DNA of 64,000 bases from Verrucomicrobiales bacterium (lineage in GTDB: Bacteria > Verrucomicrobiota > Verrucomicrobiia > Verrucomicrobiales > DEV007). The notes under the pieces were generated by a model that searched no databases, was not told the origin of the DNA, and saw only the letters and a list, made by a program, of their open reading frames with translations. The stretch is taken from assembly GCA_029213025.1 (NCBI GenBank), contig JARGOZ010000019.1, positions 1-64,000 of the forward strand. The letters run 5' to 3'. A program made the position numbers and the translations under genes. Positions 33,908 through 42,640 of this stretch are shown in pieces; position 1 is the stretch's first letter; each line of letters opens with the position of its first letter.

Positions 33908-35653
33908 ATGAGACGTTTCACATTGCTGATTTGCTTTTTTCTTTCTTCCTTCACGGCCGCAAAGGAGAAACCCGGGATCTCCGAAGAACTGAATGTCGAC
34001 GTCCCAATGCGCGACGGGACGATTCTGCGGGCTGACGTTTTCCGTCCGGTGGGGGAAGGTCCGTTCCCCGTCCTCATGGCGCGGACTCCGTATGATAAGA
34101 CTGGCCTCCGCAAAGGGGCTCGTCGTTTCGCTGAAAAAGGATATATCGTCGTCATCCAGGATGCCCGCGGGCGCTTTAAGTCCGAAGGCGAATGGGAATC
34201 GTTTGTCCGGTTCGATACCAACGATGGTCGCGATGGATACGACACCGTTGAATGGTCCGCCAAACTGCCCGGTTCCACCGGCAAAGTCGGGACCTACGGA
34301 GCCTCCTACAATGCCTTTTTGCAATGGCGAACCGCTGCGCTCGCTCCGCCCTCGCTCGTTTGCATGTCCGCCCACAGCATCCCGGCCCGCTACACAGATC
34401 TGGAGGGAATGGGCTCGATCAAACCCGGCCGAAGACTGCAGTGGTGGTATGCCTCGATGACCCCCGACTTGCGCAAACGGTCCGGAAATCCGGGGACGAC
34501 ATCGAAGGGCGAAGCGAAGAAACTTTGGCAGGAGGGGAAAGACAAGTGGCTTAATTTTGTGCCGTGGCTGGAACTACCGAAAACATTCTGGGAGGAGGAA
34601 ACCGAAGCCGTCCACGCCTGGCTGAAGAATCCGGCGCTCGATCCCTGGGCGCTGCACAAAGGTGTCCCCCGGGTGAAGGTTCCGAACTTCAATGCCATTG
34701 GGTGGTTTGATCATTGCAACGGCAACCTGCTGCTCGATACGGAGACATTCGCCAACGCCGGGACACCCGTGGCACGCGAGCGATCATATACTCTCGTCGG
34801 TCCGTGGAGCCACACGGGGCGGGGCGGACGCAAAGTCGGGGAAATCGATTTTGGCCCTGAAGCGCGGGTCAACCTGTTTGCGCTGGAGCTGCAATGGTTC
34901 GACTACTGGTTGAAAGGCGAAGGAGAATCGCCCGCGCCGGACACGCCCTACCGAATCTTCGTGATGGGCGACAACAAGTGGCGCGACGAACCCGCCTGGC
35001 CGCTTGAGCGTGCCGTGGCCCGATCCTGGTTTCTCACCAGTGGAGGCGACGCCAACACGCCACGGGGCGATGGGAAATTGACTCCTGAGCAACCCGCCGA
35101 TAGCAGTCGGGACACCTACGAATACGATCCGGAGAACCCGGTTCCCACCCTGTATTCCGCTGCCGCTTTCACCGTTCCCGCCGATCAGTCACCCCATGCA
35201 GAGCGCGGGGACATCCTGGTTTATCAGAGCGAGCCGTTGAAAGAACGGATCGAAGTCACCGGCAATCCGGTTTTCGAACTGTTCGCCGCAACTTCGGCTG
35301 CCGACACTGACTTTTTCGCCCGCCTGATCGATGTGGCTCCCGACGGAACCAACGTCGACGTTTCGCTCGGGATGATCCGCGCCCGCTACCGCAACGGTTT
35401 GGAGGAAGAGGCACCCGTCACTCCCGGCGAAGTGGTTCGTTACGAGATCGAGATGAATCCCACCTCGATCGCATTCCATGCCGGCCATCGCATCCGTCTC
35501 GACATCACCAGCAGCGATTTTCCGAATTTCGACCGCAATCATAACACCGCCGCCAACCCCAACGCTGATCCGGAATTGAAAATCGCAACGCAGACGATTT
35601 TCTCCGGCGGCGAGACGGCCACAGTGCTGCGGCTGCCGGTGATTCCGGAGTGA
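33908..35653 (+). CDS. CocE/NonD family secreted hydrolase
   Basis: A 581-residue exported serine hydrolase of the X-prolyl peptidase/cocaine esterase family. Signal peptide MRRFTLLICFFLSSFTAA. The nucleophile lies in GTYGASYNAF (S133), with GPWSHTGRGG carrying the probable catalytic His and DITSSDFPNFDRN in the C-terminal jelly-roll domain. The family hydrolyses esters or amides, and the substrate here is unknown. It follows the sulfatase by 18 bp. Confidence 0.86.
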   Translation: MRRFTLLICFFLSSFTAAKEKPGISEELNVDVPMRDGTILRADVFRPVGEGPFPVLMARTPYDKTGLRKGARRFAEKGYIVVIQDARGRFKSEGEWESFVRFDTNDGRDGYDTVEWSAKLPGSTGKVGTYGASYNAFLQWRTAALAPPSLVCMSAHSIPARYTDLEGMGSIKPGRRLQWWYASMTPDLRKRSGNPGTTSKGEAKKLWQEGKDKWLNFVPWLELPKTFWEEETEAVHAWLKNPALDPWALHKGVPRVKVPNFNAIGWFDHCNGNLLLDTETFANAGTPVARERSYTLVGPWSHTGRGGRKVGEIDFGPEARVNLFALELQWFDYWLKGEGESPAPDTPYRIFVMGDNKWRDEPAWPLERAVARSWFLTSGGDANTPRGDGKLTPEQPADSSRDTYEYDPENPVPTLYSAAAFTVPADQSPHAERGDILVYQSEPLKERIEVTGNPVFELFAATSAADTDFFARLIDVAPDGTNVDVSLGMIRARYRNGLEEEAPVTPGEVVRYEIEMNPTSIAFHAGHRIRLDITSSDFPNFDRNHNTAANPNADPELKIATQTIFSGGETATVLRLPVIPE

Positions 35654-35659
35654 ACACCG

Positions 35660-35740
35660 TGTTGCGGACACTACTGTCCGCAAATCCGGGTTCACTGGTT
35701 TGCGATGACTCAGCAAGACACGGACAGGAGTGTCCGCGAC
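35660..35740. repeat. Two facing GCGGACACTMCTGTCCG palindromes
   Basis: TTGCGGACA-CTAC-TGTCCGCAA (35662-35683) and CGGACA-GGAG-TGTCCG (35721-35736) are two inverted copies of one element. They lie between convergent genes, where bidirectional termination would be expected, and have the form of a REP pair. Confidence 0.7.
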
Positions 35741-35750
35741 ACAAATCCCG

Positions 35751-36986
35751 CTAATAGAGATCTTTCCCTGGCTTATATCCATTGCCAAGATGTTCCGCCG
35801 GAGCAAAGACTGTCATCGGATTGGCGGGTAGATCCCCGGCGGCAATGGTTCCCTCGATACGTTGCAGGCCGGGCATAGGGTGTAGATTGGGGGCGGCCTG
35901 TTCGGGGTCGACGTGGTAGGTAAATATATAGTGCGGAGTGGTCGCTTTGTATGGCGAAACATGAAGAATTCCGTGAGGGCCGCTATACGGCTTCCCAGTC
36001 TTTGAATCGCCACCCTGGAGTCGCCGGTATTCGAACCGGGTGATTTTCATGGATTTAACCGGAACATTGGTAGCAAGCGCAACCGGATACTGATGCATAC
36101 GCGGATCTTCATCGACCCATCCGGTATCAATATCATAGGAAACCCGGTTGATTGTGAGTTGCCGTGGTGCCGGGGCGTAGGCCGGGCTCGCGGGATCGGT
36201 TACGGGATTAAGAACAAAGCCTTCGTGGCCGCTTTTTATATCTACGTTTTCGATGAAAATTTCACCGACCGTCCCGCTTTGTAGCTGCATGGCATCGCAG
36301 TGCAGTCCTTCCCCGATTCCTTCGACCACATTGTGCCCTCTGAATCCTGTGACTCGACTGTTGATCAGAACGATTTTCCGGTTTGCCAGCTGGTCGTCGG
36401 TTGTTTGTCCGTGATTGGGAGATGGAACAATCGCGTCTATGTTGTTGCCGTTGCAGTCTATGTCGCAGCCTTCAATATATAGAACATGGGAATGTGCTAT
36501 ACCAAGAGCAGCACCGGCAGGCACCCGCGGATAGGGATTGGCGAACTGGATAAAACCCGCACCGTCGGAATTCTTTAGTTTGCCTTTCTCACCTTCGGCC
36601 GGTGCTTTGAGCTTCATTTTCAGTCCGATGAGCCGAACGTTGCGCGCCTGCCAAATGCGCAACGGCAGGGTGACAGCGCCTGCCTCGGAGCGCAGATCGA
36701 TGATCACATCGCTTGTTGCAGCAACTCCGGTCGCTGGTCCGGGGTAGTAGACGGGACCCGCAGGATATAGTGGGGATTCGCCGGATGGGACAGGATTTGG
36801 ATTGGTGGGGCTGGTTTGAATATGCTTCTCCAGCTGTGCCAGACTGGAAATGATGATCGGGTCAGTCATCACCGGAGCATCCGGTGCCTTCGTGTTTTTC
36901 CAGGTAAATGTCTCACTGTAAGCAAGCCGGCCAAAGGCGGTGAATGCGATTGAAAGGCTGATAGTCAGACAGGTATATTTTTGCAT
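35751..36986 (-). CDS. Secreted right-handed beta-helix protein
   Basis: A 411-residue exported protein (signal MQKYTCLTISLSIAFTAF). The central part has the alternating short strands of a parallel beta-helix, for example NVRLIGLKMKLKAP, VLYIEGCDIDCNGNNIDA, KIVLINSRVTGFRGHN and EIFIENVDIKSGHEG. Pectate-lyase-like or polysaccharide-binding function is plausible, but no catalytic motif is recognised. It is divergent from another beta-helix protein gene (37144); the 157-bp gap presumably holds both promoters. Confidence 0.72.
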   Translation of the reverse strand: MQKYTCLTISLSIAFTAFGRLAYSETFTWKNTKAPDAPVMTDPIIISSLAQLEKHIQTSPTNPNPVPSGESPLYPAGPVYYPGPATGVAATSDVIIDLRSEAGAVTLPLRIWQARNVRLIGLKMKLKAPAEGEKGKLKNSDGAGFIQFANPYPRVPAGAALGIAHSHVLYIEGCDIDCNGNNIDAIVPSPNHGQTTDDQLANRKIVLINSRVTGFRGHNVVEGIGEGLHCDAMQLQSGTVGEIFIENVDIKSGHEGFVLNPVTDPASPAYAPAPRQLTINRVSYDIDTGWVDEDPRMHQYPVALATNVPVKSMKITRFEYRRLQGGDSKTGKPYSGPHGILHVSPYKATTPHYIFTYHVDPEQAAPNLHPMPGLQRIEGTIAAGDLPANPMTVFAPAEHLGNGYKPGKDLY

Positions 36987-37143
36987 TTCATCTTTGGCGT
37001 GATTTGAGGTTGTCAGAAGGTTCCCGACAGGAACTACTTTTCAAGGACGTTTTTCGGCGGAATGGTCGGCGCACTGTGAATTGCCTGGACAACACCCCGC
37101 AGAACGCGCTTCCTGTTCAATGTGTTTTCCGACCCGATCTTCG

Positions 37144-38283
37144 ATGCCGCTTTTGAATATGTTGCTGTTCACTGCTGCCATATCGATGACTTCGGGGATT
37201 GCTCAGTCAGGTAAATTACGGGCGGGAGGAAATAAGTCCTTCGCAACTCCTGCAGAGCGAATCGAGAGCTTGCTCAGTCAACGTTTCGGATTTGGCGCCG
37301 AAACAATTGGTGGTGCGGAGGGCGTCATGACGGAAATCACAAGCCTGACGGACGACTCGCTTTTAACTGCGATTACCGACGACACTCCGAGGTGGATCTA
37401 CTTTCACCCGTCTTTGGACGGTCAGACCTGGCAGGTGCCGCACGGTTCCATCGCGATCAATAAATATAAAACCATCGACGGCAGGGGCGTCTCTATTACC
37501 TGGCAATACGGTATACCGAATAATGATCGCGGTATCAATCTGCCGCCGACCCAAACTCCGGTAAAGAACGGTCAGCTTAATGCGCAAAAAGGGCAGTTGA
37601 TCATGACCGGGATCACCCATGTCGGTGATCTTGGTTGGCCCTATGCCTACGAAAAACCCTGGTTCAAAAACGGAGCGACGGATGGATTGGAAATATGGGG
37701 AGGAAAGCACTACTGGATTCACAACAATACCTGGAAGCGAATGTCTGATGAATCGTTGGGCGCTTATCACAACGGCGGCATTCCTGACTTGATCACCTAT
37801 TCAAAGAATACCTTTTTCGAAACCAAAACCGGTTCATTGATCGGCAACGGCACAGCTACCGATTCCGGGCGGATCACTATCGCTTACAATCTATACAACA
37901 CCATGGTAAACGGCCGGTCGCCCGGCGAATTCCGCAATATGCACGCGCATGTTTACAACAACGTCATCGGCTACGTCAACGATGAGGGGATGCGGGTCGG
38001 AACGAAAGGCCGGGTGATCTCAGAGGCAAATGTGTTCGATATGGGATGCAACAGCGCAGTTTCCGGACCGAGGGTGATCAGGTACGTTTTACCCAACGAG
38101 AAACCCAACGGGATTCTCTACTCTGAAGGCGATCTGGTCAGCCCAAAAGCAGCCAATTGTCCGTTTACGCTCGACGAGGGATTTGTCACCGCGCCGACCG
38201 CCCGGCCATTTCCGATTCCCTATCAATACAAACTACTGAAATCGCGAGCGGAGATCCTCAAATTTGTAGGGACTCCCCGCTGA
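37144..38283 (+). CDS. Pectate lyase-like (PL1-type) secreted protein
   Basis: A 379-residue exported protein; ATG at 37144 starts the signal MPLLNMLLFTAAISMTSGIA. Features of the PL1 beta-helix include YKTIDGRGVSITW, WGGKHYWIHNNTWKRMSDES, TFFETKTGSLIGNG and FRNMHAHVYNNVIG with an Arg just before (RSPGEFR). Catalytic Asp/Arg positions look partly altered, so activity is uncertain. It is divergent from the beta-helix gene upstream. Confidence 0.72.
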   Translation: MPLLNMLLFTAAISMTSGIAQSGKLRAGGNKSFATPAERIESLLSQRFGFGAETIGGAEGVMTEITSLTDDSLLTAITDDTPRWIYFHPSLDGQTWQVPHGSIAINKYKTIDGRGVSITWQYGIPNNDRGINLPPTQTPVKNGQLNAQKGQLIMTGITHVGDLGWPYAYEKPWFKNGATDGLEIWGGKHYWIHNNTWKRMSDESLGAYHNGGIPDLITYSKNTFFETKTGSLIGNGTATDSGRITIAYNLYNTMVNGRSPGEFRNMHAHVYNNVIGYVNDEGMRVGTKGRVISEANVFDMGCNSAVSGPRVIRYVLPNEKPNGILYSEGDLVSPKAANCPFTLDEGFVTAPTARPFPIPYQYKLLKSRAEILKFVGTPR

Positions 38284-38336
38284 AAAGTTCAGTGAGGTTG
38301 CCTGGTAAAAACCAGCCTGTTTGATCTCACGGGGTG

Positions 38337-38372
38337 ACTGTACCCTGTTCAATTCTGAACTGTACAGGGTAC
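38337..38372. repeat. AACAGGGTACAGT-family inverted pair
   Basis: GTACCCTGT (38340-38348) and ACAGGGTAC (38364-38372) are inverted arms, with TTCA/TGAA extending the symmetry. It sits just upstream of the leader ORF and marC. Confidence 0.7.
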
Positions 38373-38385
38373 GATGGCGTTTGAA

Positions 38386-38452
38386 AAGGAGGTAAAAAAC
38401 TGCGATGAAAGTTGGATTGGCGGCTGGACGTGGTGCTATGGTGAATCAATGA
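38386..38452 (+). CDS. Fifteen-codon leader ORF coupled to MarC gene
   Basis: AAGGAGGT at 38386-38393 lies 11 bases before ATG 38405, which opens a 15-codon frame, MKVGLAAGRGAMVNQ. Its TGA at 38450-38452 overlaps the marC ATG at 38449 (ATGA), the classic arrangement for translational coupling. It is either a short leader peptide or an artefact of the marC start. Its strong Shine-Dalgarno stands out among neighbouring genes. Confidence 0.5.
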
Positions 38453-39048
38453 CAATAGCTTCGGCGGCAATTCTGATCTTCCTCATCATGGACCCATTTG
38501 GCAACATGGTGATTTTTAATTCCTTTCTGAGAAAGCTGAGCCAGAAGCGGCGTCTGGTGGTAACCGTGCGCGAGTCATTAATCGCTTACGCCATACTGAT
38601 CCTGTTTCTGTTCACCGGCGACCGTATGCTCGATTTTCTGGGGTTGCGCGAAGCGGCACTGAGCATTTCCGGTAGCATTATTCTGTTTTTGATTGCGCTC
38701 GGTATGGTTTTCCCCCGCAAGAGCGTCATCGATACCGAAAGTGATCCGTCGGACGGCGAGCCTTTGATCGTCCCTCTGGCGATGCCGTTTCTGGCCGAGC
38801 CGTCCTGTATTGCTGCACTGCTTTTGCTGGCCAGCAGGGAGCCGGCGAGAATGCAGCATTGGGTTATCGCGCTGACAATTGCCTGGCTGGCTTCGACTAT
38901 TATTCTGACCGCATCGGTGCCGCTCTATCGATTTCTCGGACGCAGGGGATCAGCCGCAATTGAAAGGCTGATGGGTATGCTGCTGGTAATGATCGCGGTC
39001 CAGTTGTTTCTGGATGGAGTTCAGTCTTATTTGTCGTCGATCAAATAG
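38449..39048 (+). CDS. MarC/UPF0056 family membrane protein
   Basis: A 199-residue polytopic membrane protein of the MarC family, with FLIMDPFGNMVIFNSFLRKL near the N-terminus and GLREAALSISGSIILFLIALGM. Six hydrophobic segments are visible. The biological role of MarC proteins is unclear. ATG at 38449 is preferred; a longer frame to 38374 would start before the strong Shine-Dalgarno of the leader ORF. Confidence 0.83.
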   Translation: MTIASAAILIFLIMDPFGNMVIFNSFLRKLSQKRRLVVTVRESLIAYAILILFLFTGDRMLDFLGLREAALSISGSIILFLIALGMVFPRKSVIDTESDPSDGEPLIVPLAMPFLAEPSCIAALLLLASREPARMQHWVIALTIAWLASTIILTASVPLYRFLGRRGSAAIERLMGMLLVMIAVQLFLDGVQSYLSSIK

Positions 39049-39108
39049 GTGCACAATGCGGCGCTATGACGTGTGCTGTTTTTCGGGAATTCAACCTATC
39101 GTCACTTG

Positions 39109-40158
39109 ATGAAATTCAGAAATATCTCCGTATTGTTTCCGGTTCTATTATTCGCCATGGGTGTCGCACAGATCAATGCAGAGGAACTCGAAGCCGCGCC
39201 GGACGGTTCGTTCACTATTGTTGTCATCCCGGACACGCAACACTATTTCGGTGAAGATACAAAGTTAACCCCTGACAGTACGGAGCCACTGACGAACCCT
39301 GTTTTTGATCGGTTGACCGACTGGACCGTGGAAAATCTCGACCGTCAGCGAATCGCTTTTGTGAGCCATGTTGGAGATATTGTTGATAAAAATAATCGCG
39401 AACAATGGGCCCTGGCGAATCGAATGATGAATAAACTGCACGGCAAGGTTCCTTACGGCATTTCGGTTGGTAATCACGACATGCGGTCGAACGGCGATTC
39501 GAGTTTGTTTCAGGAAGTGTTTCCGAAGTCGCAATTTGAAGGATTTGATTGGTATGGCGGATGTTTTGATAAACCCGATGGATCGGTCGCCATTTCAGGA
39601 AACAACGCGAACAGCATTCAACTATTCGAAGCCGGTGGGCTGAAATTTGTTTGTCTTCATTTGGAATGCAACGCGCCGGACGACGTCCTGGCATGGGCGG
39701 ATTCTATGCTTGAAAAACATGCGGACCGCCGGGCGATCATTACTACACATATGGACCTTGGTCCTCGGGAGAAACCGAAAACGAATCAGGAATATTTTTC
39801 ACTGCCAAAAGGTCGCATGACCTGGAAGAAGATGCATGGGGCGCTGGGTAATACATCGCAGCAAATGTGGGACAAATGTTTTCGCAAACACCCCAACCTG
39901 TTTCTGATTTTATCCGGAGATCAAAGTAGAACCCAGGCGTACCGGTTGAATTCAACCGGTGATCAGGGAAATACCGTTTATGCCCTGCTGTCTGACTACG
40001 GAGCTGAGGGTCTGCGGGCGATGCGGTTTGTTACGGCGGAAAACCGCATCGAAGTTCGCACCTGGAACCCTATAGAAGGCAGATTGTGCGAATCCACGAA
40101 AATCGTTCCGGAGCGACAACAGCATCAATTCACACTGGAGTATGAGATGACGCCCTGA
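39109..40158 (+). CDS. Secreted metallophosphoesterase
   Basis: A 349-residue exported calcineurin-fold phosphoesterase. ATG at 39109 starts the signal MKFRNISVLFPVLLFAMGVA. Metal motifs are VIPDTQHY (D42, H45), SHVGDIVDKN, SVGNHDM and TTHMDL. It lies 60 bp after marC on the same strand. The substrate could be a nucleotide, phosphodiester or organic phosphate. Confidence 0.85.
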   Translation: MKFRNISVLFPVLLFAMGVAQINAEELEAAPDGSFTIVVIPDTQHYFGEDTKLTPDSTEPLTNPVFDRLTDWTVENLDRQRIAFVSHVGDIVDKNNREQWALANRMMNKLHGKVPYGISVGNHDMRSNGDSSLFQEVFPKSQFEGFDWYGGCFDKPDGSVAISGNNANSIQLFEAGGLKFVCLHLECNAPDDVLAWADSMLEKHADRRAIITTHMDLGPREKPKTNQEYFSLPKGRMTWKKMHGALGNTSQQMWDKCFRKHPNLFLILSGDQSRTQAYRLNSTGDQGNTVYALLSDYGAEGLRAMRFVTAENRIEVRTWNPIEGRLCESTKIVPERQQHQFTLEYEMTP

Positions 40159-40199
40159 TGCCCGGCCCGGACTCAGGCAACTACATTCCCTGTCTATAT

Positions 40200-41630
40200 T
40201 TACTTTTTCAGCTCAGCGAGCATTTCAAGTAGTTCGTCGGTAAGGATTCGTGAGGCATCGTGTTGCACTTTACAGGTGCCCAGCCAGGTTTCGTAACCAC
40301 CCAGCTTATGCTGTCCGGGAGTGGGAAGGTAGCCGAAGGCACCATTGGCGAGCTCGATTGTGAAAGTGTGAGGGAAGGGGCTTTTCTCTTTCAGCTCCAG
40401 TCCTATTTCAACCAGGGTTTCAAAAGGCAGGGAGACAATGGCCTGATCACCAATCCGCAGCGCCTGGATCGTGACATCGACAGTGTCGGGCTGGTCTGCG
40501 GCTGACAGCGTTCTCAATGCGTAGTGCCCGGCGAGTTTGGAGAGTTTGGCTTCCTTCATTTCGTCCGGACTCATTTTGAGGATGGCACGGGACTGCTCAA
40601 TCAGGTTTTCATCAGGCTTCCGATATTTCAGAGTGACTGACCGTTGGGTCATCTTGACCGGAGCATCCTTAGCGTAGTCGATTTCCCGGGTGGCCCGCCA
40701 GGCTGCGTCGGCTACTTTGCCGGCGACGATTTGAATTTGTTCAAAAGGAGCACGGGGAGCCCGTTTGCCGGTGAAATCGATGTTATTGATGTCACCGCTG
40801 GTTCCGTTGCTAAGTATACCTACAAATTTCTCCGGCGGAGTGCGCCCCGCTATCCGGAACGGAACAATTTTCGCAAACTCGCCGAAGTAGTCGGCTGATA
40901 CCTGGGCGCCGGGAACGGCTCCGACATAATGCAGAGAATAGTTGCCCAGTAAAGCGAGTGGTCGACCCCTGGCTGTCTGAACGGATACTACTGCTACTTC
41001 CGGATCGGTAGGTCCGGCCGGTTTGGTGATATGGCTGCGGTTGGGATTCATTTTTACGGTATCGTATCCGCCGAATGGATTTACCGGCATAGTTCCCTCT
41101 TCCAGATACCAGCGACGGTTGAAAACTTCATCGGGGACTTTATCCGAACCAAAGCCGACACGGGCCGGTTCGAGGTTTTTGATTGCTTTGGAAATGGCTT
41201 CTACGATTCCATCGGCAGCCCGCTTGCGAAAAGCCACCTCGGCAGGCGCGGATGCTTCCCCGTACGGGGCCGGGGCACTGTGGGTGTGTGTGCCGGCGAG
41301 AAGTATATTTTCCACCGGCCAACCAGTGGCTGCCGCTGCTGCCTGGCGAATAGTTCCGCTGGCGGGTTCGGTAATGATCACGTCGGCCACGCAAATTACC
41401 GCTTTGCCTGCCCCGTTCCGGAAAGCGAGGGCTCTGGCATGGAGTGGGTCGTGGGCGGATTCTTTCGGTTTCGGGTTGAAACTTCCGCGGGTGACGACCG
41501 GCCATTCCTGTGGAGTGATTTCGACGATTGCAGCTCCCGCTTCGAGTTGGTCTGCGTGGCTGGTTCCCTGAAACAAAGTGAAAGATACCAACAACGCTGA
41601 CAGCAAAGAAACAGATCGGATCGAATTCAT
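40200..41630 (-). CDS. Ceramidase-like secreted hydrolase
   Basis: A 476-residue exported protein (signal MNSIRSVSLLSALLVSFTLF; a longer frame to 41666 is possible). It resembles neutral/alkaline ceramidase-type proteins that are common in Planctomycetes-Verrucomicrobia: LEAGAAIVEITPQEWPVV near the N-terminus, HARALAFRNG, LLAGTHTHSAP with the metal-binding His pair, and GNYSLHYVG. The catalytic Ser region is less clear. Substrate amide or ester unknown. Confidence 0.78.
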   Translation of the reverse strand: MNSIRSVSLLSALLVSFTLFQGTSHADQLEAGAAIVEITPQEWPVVTRGSFNPKPKESAHDPLHARALAFRNGAGKAVICVADVIITEPASGTIRQAAAAATGWPVENILLAGTHTHSAPAPYGEASAPAEVAFRKRAADGIVEAISKAIKNLEPARVGFGSDKVPDEVFNRRWYLEEGTMPVNPFGGYDTVKMNPNRSHITKPAGPTDPEVAVVSVQTARGRPLALLGNYSLHYVGAVPGAQVSADYFGEFAKIVPFRIAGRTPPEKFVGILSNGTSGDINNIDFTGKRAPRAPFEQIQIVAGKVADAAWRATREIDYAKDAPVKMTQRSVTLKYRKPDENLIEQSRAILKMSPDEMKEAKLSKLAGHYALRTLSAADQPDTVDVTIQALRIGDQAIVSLPFETLVEIGLELKEKSPFPHTFTIELANGAFGYLPTPGQHKLGGYETWLGTCKVQHDASRILTDELLEMLAELKK

Positions 41631-41700
41631 GGATTCACTTTTCACGGTTTCAAAGAATTTCGCCACTTTTCATTACCCGCTATGACGTTAAGAATAAGGC

Positions 41701-41994
41701 ATGATTCAACACACGGTTGCGTTCCGTCTGAAACATCCTTCCGGCTCGGCGGATGAACGGGAATTTCTGGATGCCACACTGGAAATGAAAGACATTCCTG
41801 GCGTTTCGAATTTTCAAAGATTCCGGCAGGTGAGTAAAAAATCTTCGTTCACTTTCGGTCTGTCGATGGAATTTGCCGATCAGGAGGCATTCGACGGATA
41901 TTGCTCCCATCCGGTTCACCAAAACTTTGTTGAAAACCGGTGGATTCCCGAGGTAGCCGAATTTCAGGAGATCGACTACGTGCCGTTTGGGTAG
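41701..41994 (+). CDS. Dabb family (stress-responsive A/B barrel) protein
   Basis: A 97-residue ferredoxin-like dimeric A/B barrel protein: MIQHTVAFRLKHPSGS at the start, FLDATLEMKDIPGVSNFQ, FTFGLSMEFADQEAFDGYCS and HPVHQNFVENRW. Function is not predictable. It is divergent from the ceramidase-like gene and 78 bp upstream of the GMC pair. Confidence 0.85.
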   Translation: MIQHTVAFRLKHPSGSADEREFLDATLEMKDIPGVSNFQRFRQVSKKSSFTFGLSMEFADQEAFDGYCSHPVHQNFVENRWIPEVAEFQEIDYVPFG

Positions 41995-42072
41995 CGTTTT
42001 TCCGAGCCTGTTCACCTACCCGAAATCCGTTGACCCGGAATTTCGTAAGCTATAGCCTTGAAACAGTAAATT

Positions 42073-42612
42073 ATGATGAATCGCAGGGAAGCAGTAGAAC
42101 GAATTACCTTAATGCTGGGGGGAGCAATCGCCCCGCAAATTTCCTCCGGCTTGATGGGGCAGGTAACCAATACGGGGCCGAGTGTTGCCGTGAACGAAGC
42201 GCAGACACTACTCCTTGCTGAGTTGGCGGATGTCATCATTCCGACTACGGATACTCCCGGAGCGAAGGCGGCGGGAGTAGAGCAGTTTATCATCCGTCTG
42301 ATGCGGGATTGCTACATAAAAGAGGATCAGGAAAAGTTTTACGCAGGTCTGACGAAGCTGGATGAAGCCTGTCGCGCAGCGCACGGCAAAGGCTATGTGG
42401 AGGCTGATGCCGAACAAAAAGAGGCATGCCTGACAGACGCGATGAAAACCAATAAAGCGTTTTTTAAACAAATGAAGCAATTGACGGTGACCGGGTATTT
42501 CACTTCGGAAATCGGAGCCACTCAGGCTTTGGAGTATCTACCAGTGCCGGGGCGGTTCGAAGGCGATGTTCCGCTGCAGCCGGGTCAAAAGGCGTGGGCG
42601 ATCAGTCGCTGA
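42073..42612 (+). CDS. Gluconate 2-dehydrogenase subunit 3-like protein
   Basis: A 179-residue small subunit partner of a GMC dehydrogenase. The N-terminus MMNRREAVERITLMLGG is a twin-arginine-like signal, and LLAELADVIIPTTDTPGAKAAGVEQFI is the family core. In known complexes it escorts the flavin subunit through the Tat pathway. The GMC subunit begins 28 bp downstream and has no signal peptide of its own. Confidence 0.83.
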   Translation: MMNRREAVERITLMLGGAIAPQISSGLMGQVTNTGPSVAVNEAQTLLLAELADVIIPTTDTPGAKAAGVEQFIIRLMRDCYIKEDQEKFYAGLTKLDEACRAAHGKGYVEADAEQKEACLTDAMKTNKAFFKQMKQLTVTGYFTSEIGATQALEYLPVPGRFEGDVPLQPGQKAWAISR

Positions 42613-42640
42613 GCAATAGAAAATGTAGTGGAGTACAGAT

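Noticed and set aside
32927-34375. 482-codon minus-strand open frame across the sulfatase and CocE genes
   Set aside because: It lies opposite two clear genes, begins and ends inside them and shows no domain; a shadow frame.
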